A stretch of DNA of 64,000 bases, taken from the NCBI RefSeq assembly GCF_024298845.1, contig NZ_CP101156.1, forward strand, positions 2,604,001-2,668,000. The letters run 5' to 3'. This stretch comes from Natronosalvus amylolyticus. GTDB lineage: Archaea > Halobacteriota > Halobacteria > Halobacteriales > Natrialbaceae. Below, in pieces: positions 17,237 to 25,830 of the stretch (its first letter is position 1; the number at the start of each line of letters is the position of its first letter). Under the pieces are notes generated by a model. That model was not told the origin of the DNA. It saw only the letters and a program-made list of their open reading frames with translations, and ran no database searches. Made by a program: the position numbers and the translations under genes.

Positions 17237-17737
17237 TCAGGGCTCTCCGGCCTCGGCGCGCTCGGTAGCCGTCTCATCGAGGACGGCTAACCGTCGACGA
17301 AACTCCTTTTCGTCCAGTTCGCCCGCCGCATAGCGTCGTCTGAGCCGCTCTTCTGGCGTTTCGCTCGTAGCCCACTCGGTGGTGGACGTCGTCGCGCCCC
17401 GTTCGAAACCGCGTTCGACCTCCGGGTCCCCGGTCTCGAGTTGCTGCTTGAACTCGAACTCGTCGATCTCGCCGCTCGCATACTGGCGCTTGAGGGCCTC
17501 GACGCGGTCGTCCGTTCGGTCGGTTCCTTCGACAGTCGTGCTCGACAGCGTGCCGACACTCGAGACGAGTACCACGATGACGAACACGATGAACAGCGGC
17601 ACAAGCAGACCTGCATAAAAGCGTGCGCTCGGAACGAACCAGAACAGCGGAAACAACACCACCGGAAGCATAAACATGGACACCAGTCCGACGATGCCGA
17701 GCGTCCGACGACGGGACTCACCGGGTCCGAGCGTCAT
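17237..17737 (-). CDS. Membrane protein with two SHOCT motifs
   Basis: 166 residues. Two hydrophobic helices (about 12-33 and 40-60) are followed by two short-helix SHOCT motifs, EALKRQYASGEIDEFEFKQQLE and ERLRRRYAAGELDEKEFRRRLAVL. SHOCT is a short C-terminal module of oligomerising membrane proteins with no known catalysis. Its start overlaps the end of the gene upstream (17718) by 20 bases, so the two form an operon read leftward. Confidence 0.85.
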   Translation of the reverse strand: MTLGPGESRRRTLGIVGLVSMFMLPVVLFPLFWFVPSARFYAGLLVPLFIVFVIVVLVSSVGTLSSTTVEGTDRTDDRVEALKRQYASGEIDEFEFKQQLETGDPEVERGFERGATTSTTEWATSETPEERLRRRYAAGELDEKEFRRRLAVLDETATERAEAGEP

Positions 17738-18188
17738 TGGTCACCTCCTCGAGTCGCTGTTGCAGTTCGTCGCTGCTGTCCACGTCGAGTAACACCTGTA
17801 GCCGTCGTTCGTACTCCTCGTGAGTGATCTCGTCGGTGGCGTAGCTCTCTTTGAGTACCTCGAGGGGATCGCTCTGTGAGGCCGTCCACTCTGATTCGTC
17901 GCCTTCAGTACGAACTCCGGTCGAGCGATCGGCAACTCCGCTGGCCACGCTCTCTCCACGGTCGCTCGAGCCGCGAATGACGTACTCGAAACTAATGAGG
18001 CCGACGGCCGAGATAATTGCGATCGGCAACAACACCGGTGTTAGCATAACGAGGTCGAACGCCCGATCGTCGCTTACCATCGGCAACGAACCGACACCAG
18101 CGATCGGAAAGGCGTACAACAGCGGGAGTGCAATGAGTCCGACACAGAGGGCTGTGAGTCCCCCGATAGCCACACGAACCGGTTTCAT
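17718..18188 (-). CDS. Membrane protein with one SHOCT motif
   Basis: 156 residues from the ATG at 18186-18188 (MKPVRVAIGG). Two hydrophobic helices (about 5-30 and 48-70) and one SHOCT motif (EVLKESYATDEITHEEYERRLQVLL) resemble the downstream gene, so the two are probably an ancient duplication. A longer in-frame extension was dropped because it is basic and the minus-strand TATA-like GTATATACT near 18210-18219 sits 22-30 bases before the chosen ATG. Confidence 0.8.
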   Translation of the reverse strand: MKPVRVAIGGLTALCVGLIALPLLYAFPIAGVGSLPMVSDDRAFDLVMLTPVLLPIAIISAVGLISFEYVIRGSSDRGESVASGVADRSTGVRTEGDESEWTASQSDPLEVLKESYATDEITHEEYERRLQVLLDVDSSDELQQRLEEVTNDARTR

Positions 18189-18602
18189 CTCGTTGGCGGG
18201 TACGCCCTCCCAGTATATACGTGTCCGGCAGACTGTCCAGTTGTTCCATGTGAAGCGGTGGTCTTCCGGTGTCTTCCTGCGCGTGTGAGAGCTGTGTTGG
18301 TAGGATTTGCCGCCACTCGAGACGTATCGGACGTTCGATCCCCCGGATCTGTGCACCTACTTATCGAGGGAATTCCAGGTTCTCGGGGTCGTTATATGGG
18401 CTTCTCCACAGCAATCGAAAACCGTTCCCGGTCCGTCGAAGCGGTGTTGACGTCGAAGATTCACTCGGATTGAAGGGAAGCGTTTATTACCTCCGTGTTC
18501 CTCTGGTTCGTTTGCATCAACTGGAATCGGTCGTGAACACACTGAACGCACAACGTCGCCAATACGGCAGCTGATTCCCGAATTCGGCGTTCTCGAGGGT
18601 GC
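18189..18602. other. Gap upstream of orc, candidate origin region
   Basis: No gene is visible. GTTCCATGTGAAGCGGTGG at 18243-18261 resembles the better ORB-like site at 18603 in about two thirds of positions and may be a decayed copy. An AT-rich patch GCGTTTATTACC lies at 18489-18500. Whether this is a replication origin cannot be settled from one strong site. Confidence 0.4.
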
Positions 18603-18624
18603 GTTCCACACGAAACGATGGGGT
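18603..18624 (+). promoter_or_regulatory. ORB-like origin recognition box
   Basis: GTTCCACACGAAACGATGGG followed by GT fits the archaeal ORB layout: TTCCA, a short spacer, GAAACGA and then a G-run (G-string) ending GGGGT. It ends 14 bases before the ATG of the orc1/cdc6 gene, so binding of Orc here could also regulate that gene. I see one strong site and one weak one. Confidence 0.6.
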
Positions 18625-18637
18625 ATGCGTACGACGA

Positions 18638-20209
18638 ATGTCAGACGAGGACTCAGATACGACAGGTTCGGGGAACGCTGCGGATCGCTCACCGAGCACG
18701 CCCGCGGGCTTTGCGGCAAGGTTCGAGGGGATTGACGGTGACGAGGAGTCGAACCAGGGCCTGTTTGACGACCTGCTCAGTGGGGAACCGATTTTCGAAA
18801 ACAAGGAAGTGTTGCGCCCGTCGTATACACCACACGAACTCCCACACCGGAGCGACCAGATCAACAAGATGGCGACGATCCTCGTCGCCGCGCTCCGCGG
18901 GGAGACGCCCTCGAACATTCTCATCTACGGCAAGACGGGAACCGGCAAGACGGCCAGTGCGAAGTTCGTCAGCAAGGAACTCGAGAGCACCTCGAAAAAA
19001 TATAGCGTCCCCTGTGACGTCGAGTACATCAACTGCGAGGTAACCGACACTCAGTATCGCGTCCTCGCACAGCTCGCAAACAAGTTCATCGAGGAAAACG
19101 AGCGCCGTATCGACGACAAGATAGAGACGCTCGAGACCCGGCGCGAACTGCTCGAGTCCGAAGAAGAGGAGTTCCCACCGTCTCTCGAATCGTCGGGCGC
19201 GGCCGAAGGTGTGGATACCGACGGGGAGGATGAGACGAACGAGGATCCGCTTACCGACGGGCCGACTACCGTCGAAGAGATCGACGAGCGAATCGAGTCA
19301 CTCGAGGAAGACCGGGACAACTTCGAGGAGGTACCGATGACCGGGTGGCCGACCGACCGGGTGTATAGCGTCTTTTTCGATGCGGTCGATTACTCCGAGC
19401 GCGTCGTCGTGATCATGCTCGACGAAATCGACAAACTGGTCGAGAAATCGGGTGACGACACGCTCTATAATCTCTCGCGGATGAACTCCGAATTGCAGAA
19501 CTCCCGTGTCTCGATCATCGGCATTTCGAACGATCTGAAGTTCACCGACTTTCTCGACCCGCGAGTCAAATCGAGCCTCGGCGAGGAAGAGATCGTCTTC
19601 CCGCCGTACGACGCCAATCAGTTGCGGGACATCCTTCAGCACCGATCGGAGGTCGCGTTCAAAGGCGAAGCCCTGTCGCCCGACGTCATCCCGCTGTGTG
19701 CGGCCTTTGCCGCCCAGGAACACGGTGACGCACGGCGTGCCCTCGACTTGCTTCGCACGGCGGGCGAACTCGCCGAGCGCTCTCAATCGGAAACGATCGT
19801 CGAAGAACACGTCCGACAGGCCCAGGATAAGATCGAACTCGATCGCGTGGTCGAGGTCGTTCGGACACTACCGACTCAGAGCAAACTCGTCCTCTTTGCT
19901 ATCATCTCACTGGAGAAAAACGGCGTTCACAGCATCAACACGGGTGAGGTATTCAACATTTACAAGCGCCTGTGTGACGAGATTGACGCGGACATTCTGA
20001 CACAACGGCGCGTGACCGACCTCATCAGCGAACTCGACATGCTCGGTATCGTCAACGCCGTCGTCGTCTCGAAAGGTCGGTACGGCCGAACCAAAGAGAT
20101 CAGCCTCTCGGTCCCGCTCGAGGAAACTGAAGCCGTGTTGATCTCTGACTCGCGTCTCTCTGACATCGACGACGTCCAGCCGTTCGTTCAGGCTCGTTTC
20201 GAGAACTGA
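18638..20209 (+). CDS. Orc1/Cdc6 replication initiator
   Basis: 523 residues from the ATG at 18638. The AAA+ domain has Walker A GKTGTGKTAS (about residue 97-106), Walker B VVIMLDEIDKL (about 256-266), sensor-1 IIGISNDLKF and an arginine in DARRALDLLR. A C-terminal winged helix (about 400-520) binds DNA. Between Walker A and B sits an acidic insertion of about 60 residues (about 160-225, rich in Glu and Asp) seen in some haloarchaeal paralogues. Haloarchaea carry several orc genes, and which paralogue this is cannot be decided here. It lies immediately behind an ORB-like site. Confidence 0.95.
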   Translation: MSDEDSDTTGSGNAADRSPSTPAGFAARFEGIDGDEESNQGLFDDLLSGEPIFENKEVLRPSYTPHELPHRSDQINKMATILVAALRGETPSNILIYGKTGTGKTASAKFVSKELESTSKKYSVPCDVEYINCEVTDTQYRVLAQLANKFIEENERRIDDKIETLETRRELLESEEEEFPPSLESSGAAEGVDTDGEDETNEDPLTDGPTTVEEIDERIESLEEDRDNFEEVPMTGWPTDRVYSVFFDAVDYSERVVVIMLDEIDKLVEKSGDDTLYNLSRMNSELQNSRVSIIGISNDLKFTDFLDPRVKSSLGEEEIVFPPYDANQLRDILQHRSEVAFKGEALSPDVIPLCAAFAAQEHGDARRALDLLRTAGELAERSQSETIVEEHVRQAQDKIELDRVVEVVRTLPTQSKLVLFAIISLEKNGVHSINTGEVFNIYKRLCDEIDADILTQRRVTDLISELDMLGIVNAVVVSKGRYGRTKEISLSVPLEETEAVLISDSRLSDIDDVQPFVQARFEN

Positions 20210-20243
20210 TTCGGTTCCGTTGCCTATTTTGCTCTCCCTTCAG

Positions 20244-20261
20244 ATGGGTGTTGTCACCCAT
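20244..20261. promoter_or_regulatory. Inverted repeat before the ABC operon TATA box
   Basis: ATGGGTG (20244-20250), TTGT and CACCCAT (20255-20261) form a perfect 7-base inverted repeat. It abuts the TATA-like TATTTATG at 20261-20268, where a repressor or activator would contact the basal machinery. It could alternatively terminate the orc transcript, as it begins 35 bases after that stop. Confidence 0.5.
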
Positions 20262-20268
20262 ATTTATG
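20261..20268 (+). promoter_or_regulatory. TATA box of the ABC operon
   Basis: TATTTATG lies 24-31 bases before the GTG start at 20292, fitting leaderless transcription. Confidence 0.65.
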
Positions 20269-20291
20269 TAATCTTTCTACGTTGTTAGCGT

Positions 20292-21188
20292 GTGTCAGTA
20301 ATTCACCTCGAGGGGCTCACCAAGCGCTACGGCGATATCGCGGCCAACGACGGCGTCACCTTCGACGTCGAGTCGGGGGAGGTGTTCGGCTACCTCGGCC
20401 CGAACGGGGCTGGCAAAACGACGACGATTCGTCTCTTGCTCGGTCTCATCAAGCCGACGGCGGGGACGGCGACGGTTCTCGGCGCGGATATCCGTGACCG
20501 GCGAGCGCTCACCGAAGCCAAGGCGAACGTCGGGTATCTGCCGGATACGCTTGGCTTCGACGACCGATTGACTGGCCGCCAGGCACTGGACTATTTCGCC
20601 CGGATGCGAGGCGACGAGCGTCGTGAGGAACTGCTCGAGTTGTTCACGCCACCGCTGGACCAGTCAATCGAGACCTACTCCGCCGGGAACCGGCGAATGC
20701 TCGGTATCGTCCAGGCGTTCATGCACGACCCTGACCTCGTCATCATGGACGAGCCGACGTCCGGCCTCGACCCGCTCAAACAGGATCGCCTCCATCGGTT
20801 TCTCGAAGCCGAGTGTGACGCCGGCAAGACCATCTTCTTCTCATCACACGTTCTCAGCGAAGTCCAGCGAATCGCCGACAGGGTTGGGATCATCCGGTCG
20901 GGCGAACTGGTTGCCCTCGAGGACATCGAGGCGTTGCTCTCTCGCGGCGGTAAACGCGTTCGGGTGCACCTCGGAGAACCGGTGGTCGAAGAGCGGTTCG
21001 TGACCGAGTCGATGATCGACGTCGAACTGATCGACAGCACCGCCCAGTTCACGTATACGGGCGAGCCACAGCGACTGCTCGAGCACCTCGTCGAGTTCGA
21101 GGTCCGGGACGTCGACATCGGGGACCCGCAACTCGACGACATCTTCAAACACTATTACGGCGAGGACCCCATCTCGGAGGAGTCATGA
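20292..21188 (+). CDS. ABC transporter ATP-binding protein (ABC-2 type)
   Basis: 298 residues starting at GTG 20292. Walker A GPNGAGKT is at 36-43, the Q-loop follows, and Walker B is LVIMDEPTSGLDP. The signature is YSAGNRRML rather than the usual LSGGQ, a variation common in ABC-2 exporters. The C-terminal 80 residues form the regulatory domain typical of NatA/DrrA-like ATPases. It heads a three-gene operon: its stop overlaps the ATG of the first permease at 21185. Together they would export or move a substrate that I cannot name. Confidence 0.93.
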   Translation: MSVIHLEGLTKRYGDIAANDGVTFDVESGEVFGYLGPNGAGKTTTIRLLLGLIKPTAGTATVLGADIRDRRALTEAKANVGYLPDTLGFDDRLTGRQALDYFARMRGDERREELLELFTPPLDQSIETYSAGNRRMLGIVQAFMHDPDLVIMDEPTSGLDPLKQDRLHRFLEAECDAGKTIFFSSHVLSEVQRIADRVGIIRSGELVALEDIEALLSRGGKRVRVHLGEPVVEERFVTESMIDVELIDSTAQFTYTGEPQRLLEHLVEFEVRDVDIGDPQLDDIFKHYYGEDPISEES

Positions 21189-21967
21189 CCGCAATCGTCC
21201 GAATGGAGTCACGAAACCTGGTTCGCGGGACGCTCGTCTTGACCGGCGTCTTCGGGCTACTCGTGGTGTTCATGCTCGCGGTCTTTCCCGGGATGGCTGC
21301 CGAAGCCGAAACCATCGAGCAGGCCTTCCCCGAGCACGTCGCCGGTCTGTTCGGATTCGAGGAGTTACACACGCTCGAGGGCTTTCTTGGATCGTACATG
21401 TTTCCGTTCATCTGGACGCTCTTTCTCGGCATCTACTTCGCTTACCTCGGTGGCGGGATGATTGCGGGAGACATTCGAGAGCGTCGGATGGACTTGCTCC
21501 TGTCGAATCCGGTTTCGCGTGAGTCGATCGTCCTCCAGAAGATCGGAGCGATATGGGTGCCACTGGTCGCTATCAACGTCGGATTGTTCGTTTTGTTGTA
21601 CGCCGGATCGTTCGTCCTCGAGGAGTCGATCGATCCTGTCGCCCTGGCGATGGCCCACCTGCTTTCGGTCCCGTACTTGCTCGTCTGTGCTGCTATCGGC
21701 GTCCTCATGTCTGTCGTCCTCGACCGGGTGACGAGCGCGCAGGCTGCCGGTCTCGGTGCCGTGTTTATGCTCTGGCTGCTCGACGGACTCTCGGAGATGG
21801 ACCCGGACCTCGAGTGGGTGGGTGACCTCACGCCGAGTCGGTACTACGACCCCGCCGCGATTCTCATCCACGAGGAGTACGCATTCGGCGATGCCGCGAT
21901 TTTGCTGGTGACGTTCGTCGTCCTGCTCGCTATTGCGACCGTGTACTTCGTTCGGAGGGATATCTGA
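21185..21967 (+). CDS. ABC-2 type permease, first paralogue
   Basis: 260 residues with about six hydrophobic helices and an ABC-2 layout: first helix after VRMESRNLVRGTLVL, a soluble loop (AEAETIEQAFPEHVAGLFGFEELHTLEGFL), then helices with DIRERRMDLLLSNPVSRESIVLQK as the coupling region. It overlaps the ATPase gene by ATGA and the next permease by TGATG, so translation of all three is probably coupled. Its neighbour at 21967 is clearly homologous. Confidence 0.9.
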   Translation: MTAIVRMESRNLVRGTLVLTGVFGLLVVFMLAVFPGMAAEAETIEQAFPEHVAGLFGFEELHTLEGFLGSYMFPFIWTLFLGIYFAYLGGGMIAGDIRERRMDLLLSNPVSRESIVLQKIGAIWVPLVAINVGLFVLLYAGSFVLEESIDPVALAMAHLLSVPYLLVCAAIGVLMSVVLDRVTSAQAAGLGAVFMLWLLDGLSEMDPDLEWVGDLTPSRYYDPAAILIHEEYAFGDAAILLVTFVVLLAIATVYFVRRDI

Positions 21968-22749
21968 TGACCGCCATTTTGCGCGTCGAATCACGCAAGC
22001 GAGTTCGAAGCCTGCTCGTCTTGACCGGCGTGTTCGCCGTCCTGGCCGCGTTTTACTTCTCCGTCTATCCCGGATTCGCCGACGACGCCGAAGCGATCGC
22101 TGAGGCCTTTCCCGAGTGGATGTTCGAGTTCTTCGGTATCGATGCCCTCCACACCGTCGAGGGCTTCATCGCGGCGGAGATGTACTCGTTTTTCTGGGTC
22201 GTCCTGATCGGGGTCTACTTCGCGTACATGGGGGCGAACATGATCGCTGCAGATGTCGACAGTCGGCGAATGGATCTGACGCTGTCGAACCCCGTCTCGA
22301 GGGAGTCTATCGTGGTGCAGAAGATCGGTGCGCTGTGGGTACCGCTGGTGGTGTTGAACGTCGGCGTGGCGCTCATCGTCTACGTTGGGTCGGTCGTCAT
22401 CGGCGAAGCGATGAATCCCGTTGCCGTGGCGATGGTTCATTTGCTCAGTGTGCCCTACCTGCTGGTCTGTGCGGCTCTGGGTCTCGTCGTCTCCGTGCTC
22501 GCCGACCGTGCTCGCCGCGCCCGAGCCGTCGCCCTGAGTCTCGTCGTGTTCCTCTGGCTGCTCGAGGCCGTCTCCACGCTGAATGAGGATTACGAGTGGG
22601 TCGGGGCGATTGCGCCGACCCGATACTACGACGAAACCGCCATCCTGGTGCACGAGGAGTACGCGTTTGTGGATGCAGGGATTTTGCTCCTCGCGTTCGT
22701 CGTGTTGGTCGGACTCGCGATCGCTCTCTTCGTCAGACGAGATATTTGA
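21967..22749 (+). CDS. ABC-2 type permease, second paralogue
   Basis: 260 residues, the same length as the preceding permease and alignable throughout: LRVESRKRVRSLLVLTGVFAVL, EAIAEAFPEWMFEFFGIDALHTVEGFI and SRRMDLTLSNPVSRESIVVQKIGALWVPLV all have counterparts. The pair very likely forms a heterodimeric channel with two copies of the ATPase. The gene ends 72 bases before the convergent signal peptidase gene. Confidence 0.9.
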   Translation: MTAILRVESRKRVRSLLVLTGVFAVLAAFYFSVYPGFADDAEAIAEAFPEWMFEFFGIDALHTVEGFIAAEMYSFFWVVLIGVYFAYMGANMIAADVDSRRMDLTLSNPVSRESIVVQKIGALWVPLVVLNVGVALIVYVGSVVIGEAMNPVAVAMVHLLSVPYLLVCAALGLVVSVLADRARRARAVALSLVVFLWLLEAVSTLNEDYEWVGAIAPTRYYDETAILVHEEYAFVDAGILLLAFVVLVGLAIALFVRRDI

Positions 22750-22821
22750 GCCTGCACTCGGAACTCGAGGGTTCTCAATCGAGCATGTTCAACTCGAGGG
22801 GATTTCACTCGCGTCGGTCGT

Positions 22822-24063
22822 TCACGGACGAGCGTGCCACTGGTGTACCCCAGCGAAACTCACTGCGCCGAGGAACCCGGCGAGCAGGGGGTTCGGCGTG
22901 AACAGACTCGAGGAACCGAGCCCGAGCATCGTTGGGATGATCCGCTCGAAAAGCAGTCGGACGTGGCCGAGCCACGGAATCCGGAACATGCCCTTGCCGG
23001 TGGTCCACTCTGGTTTGACGACGCTCGTATCGGCGCCGACGCTGCGGGTGACCTGGTCGTAGCCGCTGTTCGCATCCCCCTTGGTGATGAAGCCGGCGTG
23101 CGGAGCTGGGCAGGTGTAGATTTCGGCACAACTCGCGCCGTTGACGTAGTCCGGGTTCGCCTGCTCGTCGACCCAGTTCTCGCCTTCTTCGACCCAGAAG
23201 TGGGCGCGATGGATAACCGGCGTTTGGTGGTTCTGCCCGTTCGGGAGGAAGATGATGACGTCGCCTGGTTTGCCGAACTTGTCGTGCCCACTTTCTTCGC
23301 CGTTCTCGAGGGTGACGACGCCGGTATCGCCGGTCGGGTCGTCGCCAACGAAGCGGTCGGGAGCGACGACGAAGATCATGTCGCCGATCTCCATATTCGG
23401 CTCCATGCTCCCGCTTTCGACGGCCACTAGCGGTGGCCAGATGCCGCTGACGCCAAAGAGAATCAAGCCGATGACGGCGACCAGCGCCACGCTACTCAGA
23501 ATATCGCGAACGGCGACGACCGTTCCGTCGTTCGTCTTGAGAAACCACCGGATGACGCCGTCGTCTTCGATGGTTACGTCGGGTTTTTCTCGTTCAGGGC
23601 GTGGACGAGGGGGCGCCGACGAGTCGGCTGGTGCATCCGGCCGTTCAGCAACGGTTCTCTCGGGCGCACCCGAGGCATCCCCGTTCGGTCGGTCAGTTGC
23701 GGCTGACTCGCTGTCTCGGCCGTCGCGACTTGGCGACCGTTCCTCTGCCCACGCCGAATCAGCTGTCTCCTCGAGGTCGTCTGACTGTTCGGTCTCGTTT
23801 TCGGGAGGCGTCGTCCCATCGCCCGGTTGGTCGGTGGTTTCGGGATCGTCGTTTCTCTCCTGGGCAGTGTCGTCCGAACTGTCGGTGGTCCGTTCGTCTG
23901 GACCGGTGTCGGTCACCGGCCTCTCGTCGGTGACGCGGCCGTCATCGGTCGTCCTCGAGTCGCTTTGCTCGGTGCTCGAGTCGCCTGTGGTGCGTTCTTC
24001 CGTGCGGTCGGCGCGCTCGCCAGCCTCCGTTTCGGGGGAATCATCCGCGCCGTCACCGCTCAT
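22822..24063 (-). CDS. Signal peptidase I (S26B) with long acidic N-terminal tail
   Basis: 413 residues. The catalytic core starts near residue 165 with two strands and a membrane helix (SSVALVAVIGLILFGV). The nucleophile Ser is in VESGSMEPNM (about 217), followed by GDMIFVV, VIHRAHFW and KGDANSGYD. The His of VIHRA replaces the bacterial general-base Lys, as in the archaeal/ER Sec11 type. A C-terminal helix follows (LLAGFLGAVSFAG). The first 150 residues are an acidic Asp/Glu/Thr/Ser-rich tail with no motif, unusually long for this family. I start at the ATG at 24061-24063; a longer form by nine residues is possible. Confidence 0.92.
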   Translation of the reverse strand: MSGDGADDSPETEAGERADRTEERTTGDSSTEQSDSRTTDDGRVTDERPVTDTGPDERTTDSSDDTAQERNDDPETTDQPGDGTTPPENETEQSDDLEETADSAWAEERSPSRDGRDSESAATDRPNGDASGAPERTVAERPDAPADSSAPPRPRPEREKPDVTIEDDGVIRWFLKTNDGTVVAVRDILSSVALVAVIGLILFGVSGIWPPLVAVESGSMEPNMEIGDMIFVVAPDRFVGDDPTGDTGVVTLENGEESGHDKFGKPGDVIIFLPNGQNHQTPVIHRAHFWVEEGENWVDEQANPDYVNGASCAEIYTCPAPHAGFITKGDANSGYDQVTRSVGADTSVVKPEWTTGKGMFRIPWLGHVRLLFERIIPTMLGLGSSSLFTPNPLLAGFLGAVSFAGVHQWHARP

Positions 24064-24126
24064 CGCATGCGGCTTTGGGAGGGGTGGCAATCAATTTTCT
24101 GTTCCGGCGAACGGGGACTCGCCACG

Positions 24127-24134
24127 TTTTTATC
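24127..24134 (+). promoter_or_regulatory. TATA box of the PolD small-subunit gene
   Basis: TTTTTATC lies 23-30 bases before the GTG at 24157 and supports that start over in-frame starts upstream, which would lie inside the divergent signal peptidase gene. Confidence 0.65.
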
Positions 24135-24156
24135 GACTCCGCGGTATTGCTCTGAC

Positions 24157-25746
24157 GTGCCACTCGAGGGGCCTGCGAGAATCGTGAGCGAACTCACGAG
24201 CCGTGGCTACAACGCCGAACGCGAGGCCGTGACGCTGATCGCGAGTGCAGAACACCCCTCGAAAACGCTCGAAGCGGCGCTCGAGACCGCGCCTGAGGAC
24301 GCTCTCGTTTTACGAACCGAACACGTTCGAACGGCGCTCGAGAGCGGGGAATCGTCGGCTGATACCGGTTCTGGGACGCCTTCGGAACCGCCATCGGCGG
24401 GGACTGATTCGTCGTCACCTGCCGCGAGCCAAGACCCCTCCGTTTCAACTGGAGATGACATCCCCTCTTCGACTCCAGATGGTGGGGTCGTTGCAGATGA
24501 AACGAAGGGGGCGGGAACCAGAGGCCCGATCGATACCAGTCACCAGGTCGTCGATATCGCCAACGACATGACCGGCCAGAGTACCGGGACGGGCGAGTAC
24601 AAGGACTTCGTGAAAGTGTTTCGCGACCGCCTCGAGCGACTGGGTTCGAAACTCCGGGGGCGGGTCAACCATCGCCCGGCGACCTCGATTGCGTCGATGC
24701 CCAGCGGGAGCGAGGTGGCGATGGTCGGCCTGGTCAACGACGTCCGCTCGACCGCCAGCGGCCACTGGCTGGTCGAACTCGAGGACGCGACCGGTACGTT
24801 CCCGTGGCTGGTGATGAAAGACCGGGAGTACGCCGAACTCGTCGAGGAACTGTTGTGTGACGAGGTGATCGCGATGGAGGGGACGCTCTCTGACGATTCG
24901 GGTATCGCCTTCGTGGACGGGATGTACTTCCCCGACGTGCCGCGGACGCACAAGCCGTCGACGGCCGACCGCCACGTGCAGGCCGCACTCATCAGTGACG
25001 TTCACGTCGGCAGCCAGGAGTTCATGCACGACGCCTGGAACGGGTTCACCGACTGGCTCCACACCGAAGACGCCCAGCACGTCGAGTATCTGCTGATCGC
25101 CGGGGACATGGTCGAAGGCGTCGGTATCTATCCGAATCAGGACGAAGAACTCGACGTCGTCGACATCTACGACCAGTACGAACTGTTCAACGAGTACCTG
25201 AAGCAGGTGCCCGGCGACCTCGAGATCGTGATGATTCCGGGGAACCACGACGCCGTTCGCCTCGCCGAGCCCCAGCCGGGATTCGACGAGCGTCTGCGGG
25301 GGATCATGGACGCACACGACGCCCGCATCGTGAGCAATCCCTCCGTGGTCACGCTCGAGGGCGTCTCCGTCCTGATGTACCACGGCGTCAGTCTGGACGA
25401 GGTTATCGCCGAGTTGCCGGCCGAGAAGGCGAGTTACGACGAGCCACACAAGGCGATGTACCAGCTGCTGAAAAAGCGTCACGTGGCTCCCCAGTTCGGC
25501 GGTCACACCCGACTGGCTCCCGAGGAGAAAGACTACTTGACGATCGACGAGGTGCCGGACATCTTCCACACCGGTCACGTCCACAAACTCGGCTTCGGCA
25601 AGTACCACAACGTGCTGGCGATCAACTCGGGGTGCTGGCAGTCCCAGACCGATTTCCAGAAGAGCGTCAACATCGATCCCGACTCCGGCTACGCACCGAT
25701 CGTCGATCTGGACACGCTCGACGTGACGGTGCAGAAGTTCAGTTAA
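24157..25746 (+). CDS. polB: DNA polymerase D small subunit (DP1), 3'-5' exonuclease
   Basis: 529 residues. The N-terminal helical domain (1-75) and a Ser/Pro-rich linker are followed by an OB fold (about 185-265) and a calcineurin-like phosphoesterase domain from about 275. Metal-binding motifs are ISDVHVGS, IAGDMVEG, IPGNHD, MYHGVS and HTGHVHKLG, so the nuclease centre looks intact. In archaea this subunit pairs with DP2 (polC) and proofreads replication. DP2 is not in this window. The GTG at 24157 gives the expected N-terminus (MPLEGPARIVSELTSRGYNAE) behind a TATA box. The symbol follows common archaeal usage. Confidence 0.93.
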   Translation: MPLEGPARIVSELTSRGYNAEREAVTLIASAEHPSKTLEAALETAPEDALVLRTEHVRTALESGESSADTGSGTPSEPPSAGTDSSSPAASQDPSVSTGDDIPSSTPDGGVVADETKGAGTRGPIDTSHQVVDIANDMTGQSTGTGEYKDFVKVFRDRLERLGSKLRGRVNHRPATSIASMPSGSEVAMVGLVNDVRSTASGHWLVELEDATGTFPWLVMKDREYAELVEELLCDEVIAMEGTLSDDSGIAFVDGMYFPDVPRTHKPSTADRHVQAALISDVHVGSQEFMHDAWNGFTDWLHTEDAQHVEYLLIAGDMVEGVGIYPNQDEELDVVDIYDQYELFNEYLKQVPGDLEIVMIPGNHDAVRLAEPQPGFDERLRGIMDAHDARIVSNPSVVTLEGVSVLMYHGVSLDEVIAELPAEKASYDEPHKAMYQLLKKRHVAPQFGGHTRLAPEEKDYLTIDEVPDIFHTGHVHKLGFGKYHNVLAINSGCWQSQTDFQKSVNIDPDSGYAPIVDLDTLDVTVQKFS

Positions 25747-25830
25747 CCTCGAGCAACTGTTCGAGTGCGGCGTGCTCCCGGCAACACGTCCGAGGGTTTA
25801 TGAGAAACCATCATTTAAATAAACATATTT

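Noticed and set aside
24445-25608. 387-residue minus-strand frame over the PolD small subunit
   Set aside because: Val/Asp/His-rich shadow; the opposite frame has all phosphoesterase motifs and a TATA box.
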